Both the position numbers and the translations under genes were made by a program. 64,000 bases of DNA from Lacrimispora xylanisolvens (GTDB taxonomy: Bacteria > Bacillota > Clostridia > Lachnospirales > Lachnospiraceae), in assembly GCA_017084465.1 (NCBI GenBank), contig CP070896.1, forward strand, positions 124,001 through 188,000. The letters run 5' to 3'. The notes under the pieces are model-generated. The model searched no databases. It worked only from the letters and a program-made list of their open reading frames with translations, and was not told the DNA's origin. This document shows positions 54,667 through 63,691 of the stretch, piece by piece (within the stretch, counting starts at the first letter, position 1; the number at the start of each line of letters is the position of its first letter).

Positions 54667-55602
54667 TTAAAAAAAGGGTTCTCTTTTCTTTTCTCTAACA
54701 TCACGGATAATAGCGGTAACCTGCGCTGCATGAATATATTTTAATAACATTGCTTTTAAGTACTCCTCTTCTTTTCCAATTACAAGAACCGCCGTGGAAA
54801 ACAGGTTATTGTAATCAGAGTCTGCAAGAAATGCCACTTTAACAGAATCATGCTTATTCTCCAGAATGTCATCATAATTCCAGACACCCGCATCTATGAT
54901 TCCCTCTTTTAATGCTGCTAAAGTCTGCTGTGTTCTGATGGGAACCAGCGTCACATTCCTGCCATGAATGATATTTCTTGTAATGCAGCTTTGATCCAGA
55001 GAATTGCTGTCATAAGCCACTCTCATTCCATCCTGGATACTGTCATATCTGGAATCAGCCAAAAGCAGTACATGCCTGGAAAGAAAACTTCCAGGTCCAA
55101 AGTTTATTGCTATTTCAATCTGTTTTCCATCTTTTATAGATTGTTCAGCAGCAAACTGGGAACATAGTGCGAAATGATACGTTCCTGATTCCACCAGTTC
55201 TATACGTCCCACTGCTCCTCTTGCATAAGCCATGTTAAAGTTTAACGAAGAAAATTGTTCATACATGGCCGTAGCCAAACCCTCATACGTTACGGAATAA
55301 GGCAGAGGCATAATACCCATAACCCCTCTGGGCATACAGTTCTCCTGCAGCTTCTTATGATCCAGTGATGTAATATAAGTTCCCTGATGGCCATGATTTT
55401 CTAAAACAACCGCATCGCTATCCTTTAAAAAAGCAAACGCATTCTGTATCGTCCCACGGGAAACTCCGAATTTTTCCTGATACTCTGATATGGGAAGAAG
55501 TCTGTCTCCCACATTTCTGGACATTAAATCAAGAGCCAGAAGGCTTTTTGTTACTCCGGTTTTCTGATATAAACTCCCATACCCCAGGTTCTTTTTATTC
55601 AT
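54667..55602 (-). CDS. yhfZ: YhfZ-like GntR-type transcriptional regulator
   Basis: 311 residues: an N-terminal winged helix (LLPISEYQEKFGVSRGTIQNAFAFL) and a C-terminal periplasmic-binding-like effector domain (PRGVMGIMPLPYSVTYEGL ... GIIDAGVWNYDDI). First gene of the cluster; likely controls it and itself through the two repeated operators. Confidence 0.87.
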   Translation of the reverse strand: MNKKNLGYGSLYQKTGVTKSLLALDLMSRNVGDRLLPISEYQEKFGVSRGTIQNAFAFLKDSDAVVLENHGHQGTYITSLDHKKLQENCMPRGVMGIMPLPYSVTYEGLATAMYEQFSSLNFNMAYARGAVGRIELVESGTYHFALCSQFAAEQSIKDGKQIEIAINFGPGSFLSRHVLLLADSRYDSIQDGMRVAYDSNSLDQSCITRNIIHGRNVTLVPIRTQQTLAALKEGIIDAGVWNYDDILENKHDSVKVAFLADSDYNNLFSTAVLVIGKEEEYLKAMLLKYIHAAQVTAIIRDVREKKREPFF

Positions 55603-55623
55603 CCAATCACTCTCTCATCAATT

Positions 55624-55641
55624 TACATTATTTTGTATATT
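55624..55641 (-). promoter_or_regulatory. Candidate YhfZ operator upstream of yhfZ
   Basis: Identical to 54631-54648. Location close before yhfZ suggests autoregulation. Confidence 0.7.
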
Positions 55642-55672
55642 CAAACATTATCACATCCAAAGGAAAATGTCA

Positions 55673-55701
55673 ACGGACATTTCCTCTGTTCAAAGAAATG
55701 T
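55673..55701. repeat. 29-bp direct repeat, left target duplication of the IS
   Basis: Identical to 57290-57318. It begins ACGGACATTTCC and ends AAAGAAATGT. Followed by CCG at the right copy, the unduplicated site is a palindrome with arms CGGACATTTC and GAAATGTCCG around 11 bp. Confidence 0.85.
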
Positions 55702-55813
55702 ATGATTGGTTTATGATAATGTCCTATTGAATGGGATATGATTATGTCCCACAATTATCATGTGTTATAATAGTGCCTTACTATTTTATCAGGAGGACAC
55801 TATTATCAGAAGG

Positions 55814-57220
55814 GTGATTTTATCATTGAACGAACAGAAAAAATATCAGATTATCAAAAAGTTGGTAGAAACCAACGGTAACAAGAACAGAGCGGCTATA
55901 CAGCTTGGCTGCTCCAGGAGACATATTAATCGTTTGATTTGTGGCTATAACTCTCATGGGAAAGAAGTTTTTTCGTCATGGAAACAACGGACGCAGGCCT
56001 GCACATTCATTATCCGATACTCAAAAGCTCTTAATTGTTGACCTTTACTCCAATAAGTATTTCGATTCTAACTTTACTCATTTGTGAATTGCTTGCTGTA
56101 CAAGAAGGGATTAATGTTTCTCCCAGCACCGTCAGAAAGCTTCTCCGAAAGGAATGTATCCTTTCTCCAAAGGCACACAAGGCTACGAAACGGACCGTTA
56201 AAAAAGAACTCAAATACTTGATGGATCAAACCCCATCGAAGAAGAAAAAAATAGCTCTTCATACTTCCATACTGAATCTCGACGAAGCACACCCCAGACG
56301 TCCCCGCTGTGCATATGCAGGTGAGATGCTACAAATGGATGCCTCCCCCCACAATTGGTTCGCCGATATCACCTCACACCTTCACATCGCTGTTGATGAC
56401 TGCACGGGAATGATTACAGGAGCCTGGTTTGATCAACAGGAGACTCTTTCCGGTTACTATCATGTTTTTCAACAGACATTGACAGGTTATGGGATTCCGG
56501 CCATGTTTTTCACTGACAACCGTACTGTGTTTGAATACAAAAGAAATGAAGAGGTGAACCTTGAACATAATACACTCACTCAGTTTGGCTATGCCTGCAG
56601 ACAATTCGGAGTGGAAATCAGAACTTCCAGCGTTGCACAAGCGAAAGGGCGGGTTGAACGGATGTTTAACACCCTTCAATCCCGCCTTCCGGTAGAACTA
56701 CGGCTCTCGAATGTTACCAGCATTCAGGAAGCCAACGAATTTCTAATATCATACATACAGAAATTCAATCAAATCTTTTTCTCTACCTTTTAATCATAAC
56801 AAATCTGTATACGAAAAGCAACCAACTAATAACGAAATCAACCTTACACTGGCTGTAATACGGAAGAGAGTTATTGATCATGGTCATTGTTTTAAATATA
56901 AGAACCAGTATTATATACCTGTTAACAGTGCAGGACGGCAAATATATCATAGGCCTAAAACAGAGGGCACTGTGATCGAAGCTTTTGATGGGAATCTTTA
57001 CTGCTGCATTAACGATGTGATATATGGACTAGATATCATACCAAAGCATGCAGTGGTTTCTAAAGTATTTGATAACATCAAGGCAGAGGAAAAACCACGA
57101 AAGGTCTATATCCCCAACAGGAAGCACCCGTGGCGTTCTCAGGAGTTTTACCTCTATCTTCGAGAAGAGGAAAGTAAATGGAAAAAATTCGTATCACAAC
57201 AAAGTAAAAGTATTTGTTAA
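55814..57220 (+). pseudogene. ISNCY-family transposase, multiply frameshifted
   Basis: N-terminal HTH (LNEQKKYQIIKKLVETNGNKN, AIQLGCSRRHINRLI), then a DDE/rve core (EMLQMDASPHNWFAD, FFTDNRTVFEYK, AKGRVERMFNTLQSRLP). The frame changes near 55970, 56090 and 56775, so it needs three corrections to read through. That could be inactivation or the same base-call problem seen across the window. Start GTG 55814 is tentative. Confidence 0.85.
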
Positions 57221-57228
57221 TAAACCAA

Positions 57229-57248
57229 AGCACCGGAAAACCGGTGCT
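57229..57248 (+). terminator. Hairpin at the 3' end of the IS transposase
   Basis: AGCACCGG and CCGGTGCT with an AAAA loop; it is GC-rich in an AT-rich context. Confidence 0.7.
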
Positions 57249-57289
57249 AATAATTTAAAATTTACGGGACATTTTCAAAAACGCTTGAC

Positions 57290-57318
57290 ACGGACATTTC
57301 CTCTGTTCAAAGAAATGT
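57290..57318. repeat. 29-bp direct repeat, right target duplication of the IS
   Basis: Same 29 bp as at 55673-55701, here continuing as CCG so that the full palindrome is visible. Confidence 0.85.
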
Positions 57319-57344
57319 CCGCTTTCAAAATTATTATTTACTGC

Positions 57345-57976
57345 TTAGTTTTTTCCCTTACCTTTTACTTCAATATACTTCAGTATCATATCTACTGCTC
57401 CATCCACTCCAATGGCACTGCGATTAATACATAAATCGTAGCTTCTTACATCTCCCCACTTTTTATTGGAATAGTAGTTATAATAACTGGAACGCTTTTT
57501 GTCTGTCTTAACCATAACTTCTTTTGCCTTTGCATCATCAATCTGGTAAAGCTCTTTTAAGGACTGTATCTTATCTTTGTCATCTGCTGTGATAAATACA
57601 GAAACAAGATTTGGATCATCTGCCAATGCATAGTCCGCACATCTTCCAACAATAACACAGGATTCTTCTTCTGCCAGCTTCTTAATCGTATCAAACTGTG
57701 CCAGAAAAATCTTGTGATTAATGGGCATATCCATATAACCAGAACTTGTTAATCCAACATTGTATGTATCCATAACCAGAGAATATAAAAACTATTGGTG
57801 GGCTTTTCGTCATGACTTTGAAATAATTCCTCACATAATCCACTGTTCTTGGCAGCCAGTGCCAGTAACTCCTTATCATAGCATTTAATACCAAGGGCTT
57901 CCGCCACTTTCTCACCAATAACCTTACCAGAACTTCCGCACTGCCTTCCAATCGCAATCACTAAGTTTTCACTCAT
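57345..57976 (-). CDS. Cytidylate-kinase-like family protein (frame interrupted)
   Basis: Start 57976 (AAGGAG upstream): MSENLVIAIGRQCGSSGKVIGEKVAE is a P-loop of the Cytidylate_kin2 type. The frame breaks at plus-strand AAAAA 57787-57791; one more base gives TNSFLYSLVMDTYNVGL and continues to KGKGKN. About 210 residues. Nucleotide-kinase relative of unknown substrate. Confidence 0.85.
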
Positions 57977-58079
57977 ATCGATCACTCCTTCCAGTTATCT
58001 TATAATACTATTATACAACTAAATTTCTGAAAAATCCATATTTTCAACCATATTTAACAGTTATTATCGAAATAAAAAA

Positions 58080-58105
58080 CCACCTGGATCATATGATCTA
58101 GGTGG
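58080..58105 (-). terminator. Terminator overlapping the end of rluD
   Basis: A nearly perfect 26-bp palindrome (CCACCT ... AGGTGG around GATCATATGATC) followed on the minus strand by T6. Confidence 0.88.
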
Positions 58106-59013
58106 CACGCAATTTTCGCAATAAATCTTCAAAATAATCTGGTAATGGTGCATGAAACTCCATATATTCCCCTGTGGTGGGGTGTACAATCCCCAGCACT
58201 CCTGCATGCAGAGTCTGACCAGTTAATTTGTAAGGACTTTTTGAGGGACCATAAACCACATCTCCTAAAAGGGGATGACCGATACTGGCCATGTGTACGC
58301 GGATCTGATGGGTACGTCCCGTTTCCAGCTGGCATTCCACATAGGTAAACTGTTTAAAGCGTTCCAGAACACGAAAATGAGTGGTTGCTTCTCTTCCGTT
58401 TTTTTCATTCACGCTCATCTTTTTCCTGTCAACCGGATGACGCCCGATGGGGGCAGAAACAGTGCCTTCCTCTTCCTTTAGCACACCATGGACAATTGCA
58501 TAATACTTTCTTGTAATGGAGTGGTCTTTTAACTGCTGTGCGATGGAATTGTGAGAGTTGTCATTTTTTGCACACAATTAAAACGCCTGTGGTATCCATA
58601 TCAATGCGGTGAACGATACCCGGACGCATGACTCCATTAATTCCTGACAAATCATCACGGCAATGAGCCATCAGAGCATTTACCAGCGTACCGCTAAAAT
58701 GTCCTGCAGCCGGATGGACCACCATGCCCTTGGGCTTGTTTATAAGAATAATATCTTTATCTTCATAAAGAATGTCCAGATCCATTTCCTCTGCTTCAAT
58801 CTCCGGCTCAACCGCATCTGGAATGGTTAGCTGGATTTTGTCCCCGGCACTTACTTTATAATTGCTTTTTACTGGTTTTCCATCTACCAGAACTTTTTCA
58901 TCCTTTAAAAGCTTTTGTAAATAAGACCGGGATATGTCCTGGTTTCGTTCGCTTAAATACCGGTCAATGCGGATTGCTGATTCGCCCGCTTCTACAAAAT
59001 ATTCCTGATTCAA
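58098..59013 (-). CDS. rluD: RluD-type 23S rRNA pseudouridine synthase (frame interrupted)
   Basis: N-terminal S4 domain (RIDRYLSERNQDISRSYLQKLL), catalytic motif HRIDMDTTGVL with the active Asp. The frame breaks in A6 (plus-strand T6 58565-58570) at VCAKNDNSHNSIAQQL. About 305 residues. Overlaps lspA by 4 bp. Confidence 0.95.
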
Positions 59014-59528
59014 GCCTGTTCCTCCTTTTTATGAAAAGACAGGCATTGTAAGTCTTCTTCTTTATAATAAAATAAAAATAAGAGCAGAAAAATGAACATG
59101 GAAACCGTAACATAACAGTCAGCCACATTAAAAATAGGAAAATCGATTAATTTAAAATACAAAAAGTCTACCACATAACCTCTGGTGAACCGGTCTATCA
59201 TATTTCCCACTGCACCTGCTGATAAAAACATGGCAACCAGGTGTAACGGAATATATTTTCTTGTAGCAGGCATCCGGCTGACGCTATAAACGGCACAGCC
59301 CAGCACCAATACTGCAATCAAAAGAAAAAACAACTTTTTCCCCTGCAGCATGCCAAACGCAGCTCCACGGTTTTCAGAATAGTATAATTCAAACACACCA
59401 TTCCAAACAGAATAGGGGTTCTGACCCATTAAATGTCTCACTGCAAGTAATTTCGTCCATTGATCCAATCCTATGGCACAAAAAAAGCCGATGAACATTC
59501 CAATGATTAAATTTGTTTTTTGTTTCAT
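59010..59528 (-). CDS. lspA: Signal peptidase II (lipoprotein signal peptidase)
   Basis: 172 residues, four membrane helices, catalytic Asp pair in AGAVGNMIDRFTRGYVVDFL and FNVADCYVTV. Processes lipoproteins such as those encoded at 1487, 4444 and 41861. Confidence 0.97.
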   Translation of the reverse strand: MKQKTNLIIGMFIGFFCAIGLDQWTKLLAVRHLMGQNPYSVWNGVFELYYSENRGAAFGMLQGKKLFFLLIAVLVLGCAVYSVSRMPATRKYIPLHLVAMFLSAGAVGNMIDRFTRGYVVDFLYFKLIDFPIFNVADCYVTVSMFIFLLLFLFYYKEEDLQCLSFHKKEEQA

Positions 59529-59537
59529 GAGTTCTCC

Positions 59538-60627
59538 TTAGATTAAAATTTGGGACAGCCCTTCTGCCATTTCCTCATCAGTAACGGTCTTATCAACATA
59601 GGCTTTGCCAATCTGCTCCAGTAAAATGAAGCGTATGGTTCCCGAATCCATTTTTTTATCACTCTTTGTAGTCTTTACTATTTCAGCTGGGGTTAAACCA
59701 GATACAGTAACCGGCATATGATACAGCTTCATCACATCTAACAGTGCTGGGATCTGATCTTCGTGGAGAAATCCCCGTTTCACGGAGACAGCCATAGCGG
59801 CTATACATCCCAGACCAACGCAGTGTCCATGCAAAAGGCTGAAATCAGAGAGTTTCTCAATTGCATGTCCCAGTGTATGTCCAAGATTTAAAAGTGCCCG
59901 ATCTCCCTGTTCGGTAGGATCTTTTTCAACCACATCCCGCTTGATCCGATTGCTGACAGTCACCATCTCACTTAAAATATCCAGATTCCGGTTTTGTATT
60001 TCACTGCCATGTTCTGTCAGCCACTGGTAATAGGAAGCATCCTTGATCAGACCATGCTTAATAACCTCTCCCATTCCGGAAGAAAACTGCTCCTCTGATA
60101 ATGATTTTAAGGAAGCTACGTTGGTATAAACCAGCTTTGGCATATGAAATGCACCAACCATGTTTTTTATAAGCATCGAAATCAACTCCGGTTTTTCCGC
60201 CAATGCTTGAATCAACCTGAGAAAGCAGGGTGGTAGGTACCTGTATAAAGGAAATTCCTCTGAGATAAGTGGCGGCTGCGAAGCCACAAAGATCACCCAC
60301 AACTCCGCCGCCTAATGCCAGCAGATAATCGTGTCTGTCAAACTGTTTCATAATAAGTGTTTCGTATAAATCCCTTACTGTATTGAGATTTTTATGTTCT
60401 TCTCCTGCAGGGAAAATAAAATGTTCAGTTTTGCGAAAGCAGCTGGAAATAATGTGTTCAACTTCATTCAGATAAAGAGGAGCTACGTTGGTATCTGTAA
60501 CAATACAAACTTTACGCTCCCCTAAGTTCATTTTACCAAGTTCTTCTTTCAGCCCATCAAACGAAGTTTCCATCACGATATCGTAAATAAAGGTACCATC
60601 CATATGTACCGGCATTCTGCTTCCCAT
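59538..60627 (-). CDS. aroB: 3-dehydroquinate synthase (frame interrupted)
   Basis: Start 60627 (MGSRMPVHMDG) with GGAGG upstream. NAD-binding GGGVVGDLCGFAAATYLRG and SSIGGKTGVDF, then the frame changes in A6 (plus-strand T6 60163-60168) to read YKNMVGAFHMPKLVYTNV; metal ligands in GMGEVIKHGLI and LGHTLGHAIE. About 362 residues. Shikimate pathway. Confidence 0.94.
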
Positions 60628-60660
60628 GCTGCTTTTCCTCCATTGCATCTTTTCAATATA

Positions 60661-60762
60661 GATAATAAGAAACACCCTTCGGGCACCCCTTCATGTCCAA
60701 AAAGCGTGGACGATAATAAGAAACACCCTTCGGGCACCCCTTTATGTCCAAAAAGCGTGGAC
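60661..60762. repeat. 51-bp tandem direct repeat (two copies plus a partial third)
   Basis: Copy 1 is 60661-60711 and copy 2 is 60712-60762, differing at one base; a third copy starts at 60763. Each unit carries CACCCTTCGGGCACC, which folds with a TTCG tetraloop, and GTCC/GGAC arms. 51 is divisible by 3, so a minus-strand reading frame repeats in 17-residue steps (STLFGHKGVPEGCFL), but I see no evidence that it is a gene. Confidence 0.9.
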
Positions 60763-60876
60763 GATAATAAGGAAGAAAGCAAACAATTTTCCACTGTCAG
60801 CAAAAAGAAGATGCTGATATGGAAAAATGCCTGCTTGTCCCATTAAGAGAAACCAATATTTCTTTGAAAAAATCTG

Positions 60877-61395
60877 TTATAGGCGTAAATTCATTCCGCC
60901 CATATCCAGACTTCCGCTGTTTAATAAATCCTGAAAATCACCGGAAAGCTCTACTGATTCCGGGGTTGCTATAAAAATATAATTGGATATTTTCTGTAAA
61001 TTACCATTCATGGAATAAGTAGCACCGGATGTAAAATCTATAATTCTCTGAGCTACCTCAGTATGAATACCTTCCATATTGAGTACAACTGCCTTACCGG
61101 CAAGCATGTGGTCACAAATCTCTTTGGCATCCTCAATCGAGGTAGGCTTAACCATGGAAACTTCCATTGTGCGAGACTGCTTCATGGGAACGACCTTAGG
61201 AGAGCGTGATAAGAAACGTGGCTTTTGTTCATACTCCTCTTCCTCGTAGTACTCATCTTCTGTCTTTTTTGAAAAGAGGGGTTTCTTCGCATGTTTATCG
61301 CTATCATCTTCATAGTCGTCATCTAAATAGTAATCATCTTCATCATCTGTATCATTCAAGCGCATGCTATCCATCAATTTGCCTAAAATGCTCAT
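60877..61395 (-). CDS. sepF: Cell-division protein SepF
   Basis: 172 residues: N-terminal membrane-binding amphipathic helix (MSILGKLMDSMRL), acidic linker, then the SepF core (SIEDAKEICDHMLAGKAVVLNMEGIHTE). Aligns FtsZ at the septum. 4-bp overlap with yggS. Confidence 0.96.
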   Translation of the reverse strand: MSILGKLMDSMRLNDTDDEDDYYLDDDYEDDSDKHAKKPLFSKKTEDEYYEEEEYEQKPRFLSRSPKVVPMKQSRTMEVSMVKPTSIEDAKEICDHMLAGKAVVLNMEGIHTEVAQRIIDFTSGATYSMNGNLQKISNYIFIATPESVELSGDFQDLLNSGSLDMGGMNLRL

Positions 61396-62105
61396 ACTTC
61401 ATTCTCTCCAATCTTATATCTTGTACCAAAAATTCCGGTACCGACTCTTACCAGAGTAGCTCCTTCCTCTATGGCAATTTCATAGTCTCCGGTCATACCC
61501 ATTGAGAGCATATTCATATTAACATTATCAATGTTTTTCCTTTGCATGTCAACATAAAATTGATTTAATTCTTTAAAAACAGGACGATTTTGCTCAGAAT
61601 TTTCTACAAAAGGTGCAATAGTCATGAGTCCTTTTATACTTATATGGGGAAAAACAGAAATATCACGGATAGCCTGTTCTGTCTCTTCCAGACGAAAGCC
61701 AAACTTGGATTCTTCGTCTGCAACGTTTACCTCTAAAAGGATGTCCACACAGATCCCTTTCTTTGCTGCTTCTTCCTCGATCTGTTCTGCCAGTCTGACT
61801 GAATCAACGCTGTGTATCAGCACAGCTTTATCAATTACCTGCTTCACCTTATTGCGCTGCAGGTGGCCAATCATATGCCAGCGTATATCATCGGGAAGCA
61901 GCTCATATTTATCACAGATTTCCTGAACTTTATTCTCTCCAAAATCCCGGATTCCCCATTGGTAGGCCTCTTGAATCATATCAGCAGGTTTTGTCTTGCT
62001 GACCGCGATTAAAGTAACCTCACTGCGATCCCGCCCACATCTTTTACAGGCTTCTTTTATCCTGTTTTCAACGATTAAAAGATTTTCTTTCACCAAGTTT
62101 ATCAC
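61392..62105 (-). CDS. yggS: YggS/YlmE-family PLP homeostasis protein
   Basis: 237 residues. PLP Lys in IAVSKTKPADMIQEA, then GENKVQEI, HMIGHLQRNKVK and MSMGMTGDYEIAIEEGATLVRVGTGIFG. No catalysis known; binds and balances PLP. Usual partner of sepF. Confidence 0.96.
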   Translation of the reverse strand: MINLVKENLLIVENRIKEACKRCGRDRSEVTLIAVSKTKPADMIQEAYQWGIRDFGENKVQEICDKYELLPDDIRWHMIGHLQRNKVKQVIDKAVLIHSVDSVRLAEQIEEEAAKKGICVDILLEVNVADEESKFGFRLEETEQAIRDISVFPHISIKGLMTIAPFVENSEQNRPVFKELNQFYVDMQRKNIDNVNMNMLSMGMTGDYEIAIEEGATLVRVGTGIFGTRYKIGENEV

Positions 62106-62108
62106 CTC

Positions 62109-63545
62109 TTATTGATAAATTAATTCTCCCTCATTAACAGTCTGTGCATTGAGGACAATATGGTCATATACAGCAAGCCCGTAGGTCATATTCTTCTTCA
62201 CAGTATAATATTCATCATTGGAAACCAAAACATCAATCTGCTTAAAGACAGCATAACCTTTGTTGATGTTATAAACTCCCTGGAGGGAATTGCTGGCTCC
62301 AATCTGATACCGTTCTGTAGAGTTAGGCTTTACAATGTAATCGCCAGCTTTAAATCCATCAGCCTGATCCATCTCTATGTAATAATTATTCCCCTCAGAA
62401 TAATAAATTTCCGTGGGAACAAATACCACGGAGGTCCCTGAGTCCGAATAGACTTCCTTGTTAAAACCAGTACTAGAGCTGTCACCGCCCTGAGTCATAT
62501 AGTCCATGGGAACAAGGTAGAAGTCTTTCTTCGTTACAGCTGTCACAGGGATTTTAAGCCCGTCTACCCGATCGGAAACAATTTCAAAATTCACATAACG
62601 ATCCGAAACAAACTGTACCATATATTTGTCTAAATCAATCTTGCCAAAGCTTCCATCGGTCCCCGTAATGACAGAAAAGCTTCCGGTTGCCTTTAAATCA
62701 CGGCCTGAAAATCCCACGGTCAGATTCTTTTTATCACCATATGCTTTTATATCATCCTCTGACATGGGAAATACTACTGACCATTGATCAGAGGTGATGG
62801 TTTTATAGACTGGTGCCCCTTTTTCAATCAGCTTCCCTGATTGAGTCTTGCTTTTTGCATAGCTGCTGCGGTCAAATGAGGTCTCGGAAATACCCGATGG
62901 CTGCAAACCTTCAAACGAATCCACACCATAGGATACAATTCCTGCCTGATCTGCTTTCACCTGTTCAAAACTGATCCCGGCTTCATCCATCATACTGCCC
63001 AGATTATCCAGTGCGTTAAGATTCATATATTCCATTACTTCAGATTCCAGAGCATATTTTGTATCATATACTGAGCGAAACTGATTATTGTCATAAGTAA
63101 GGCTGAATGCGGTCAGCTGTTTTTTCAATTCAGTCAGATTTTCTGAAGTCAATGTTACATTGTCCTGTGAATGGTCTGCAAGAAACGAAGTAATACTTCC
63201 GGTTTCATCGATGGAGTAAACCCTTGTCCCGGTCGCTGCCCGCTTTCCTTCCCGCACATAATAATTCACATAGCCGGAACGGTCTGCATTCTTTACTTCT
63301 TCCTGTCTGAGTATAATCCCTGTATAGTCCTTGCTGTTAACGATACTGCCTTCCTGTACTTCATAGAACTGTACCTTATCTCTTCTTGCGTAAGTGATTA
63401 CGCTAAAGACCATATAGATGAAAATCAGGGCAAAAATAATCATACCAACATTGATGTTCAGAGGCCGCCGATAGCGGATGATCTTTTTGCTTTTTTTAGG
63501 ATGTACAGCCTTCTTTGATGGCTGTGTTGCCTTTCGTTTAGCCAA
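62109..63545 (-). CDS. HlyD-like membrane protein of the sepF cluster
   Basis: 478 residues. Basic N-terminus, single membrane helix (NVGMIIFALIFIYMVFSVITYA), then a large extracellular region with HlyD-like hybrid-barrel segments (YEVQEGSIVNSKDYTGIILRQEE, SGYVNYYVREGKRAATGTRVY). Common next to sepF/yggS in Clostridia. Role probably in the envelope. Confidence 0.82.
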   Translation of the reverse strand: MAKRKATQPSKKAVHPKKSKKIIRYRRPLNINVGMIIFALIFIYMVFSVITYARRDKVQFYEVQEGSIVNSKDYTGIILRQEEVKNADRSGYVNYYVREGKRAATGTRVYSIDETGSITSFLADHSQDNVTLTSENLTELKKQLTAFSLTYDNNQFRSVYDTKYALESEVMEYMNLNALDNLGSMMDEAGISFEQVKADQAGIVSYGVDSFEGLQPSGISETSFDRSSYAKSKTQSGKLIEKGAPVYKTITSDQWSVVFPMSEDDIKAYGDKKNLTVGFSGRDLKATGSFSVITGTDGSFGKIDLDKYMVQFVSDRYVNFEIVSDRVDGLKIPVTAVTKKDFYLVPMDYMTQGGDSSSTGFNKEVYSDSGTSVVFVPTEIYYSEGNNYYIEMDQADGFKAGDYIVKPNSTERYQIGASNSLQGVYNINKGYAVFKQIDVLVSNDEYYTVKKNMTYGLAVYDHIVLNAQTVNEGELIYQ

Positions 63546-63651
63546 CCTGACGCCTCCTTTCCCTTCTAGCTATTATAAAAGGAAAATTTAAAAAATTCAA
63601 GCATAATATGGAAGGTGTGGTACAGCCTTCCATTTATTTTATGCAAAATAA

Positions 63652-63680
63652 TATAGGGGACTGGCACCCAGTCCCCTATT
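63652..63680 (-). terminator. Terminator of the last (partial) gene
   Basis: TAGGGGACTGG and CCAGTCCCCTA form a perfect 11-bp stem with a CAC loop; on the minus strand a T-rich stretch follows. A second hairpin (GGAAGG/CCTTCC, 63610-63631) lies nearby. Confidence 0.85.
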
Positions 63681-63691
63681 CCTATCTATGA

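Larger units (their letters stand above)
55702..57289 (+). mobile_element. ISNCY / IS1202-type insertion sequence, 1,588 bp
   Basis: Between the 29-bp repeats. The ends are imperfect inverted repeats: GTTTATGATAATGTCC near the left end matches GTTTTTGAAAATGTCC (reverse complement of the right end) at 14 of 16 positions. A single transposase fills the interior. Long target duplications (24-29 bp) are a hallmark I recall for the IS1202 group. Confidence 0.82.

Noticed and set aside
60661..60773. Possible CRISPR array
   Set aside because: The units are contiguous 51-bp tandem copies with no unique spacers and no cas genes nearby.
60573..60803. 76-aa minus-strand frame with 17-residue repeats
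   Set aside because: The repeats follow from the 51-bp DNA repeat being divisible by 3; there is no ribosome binding site and it overlaps the aroB start.
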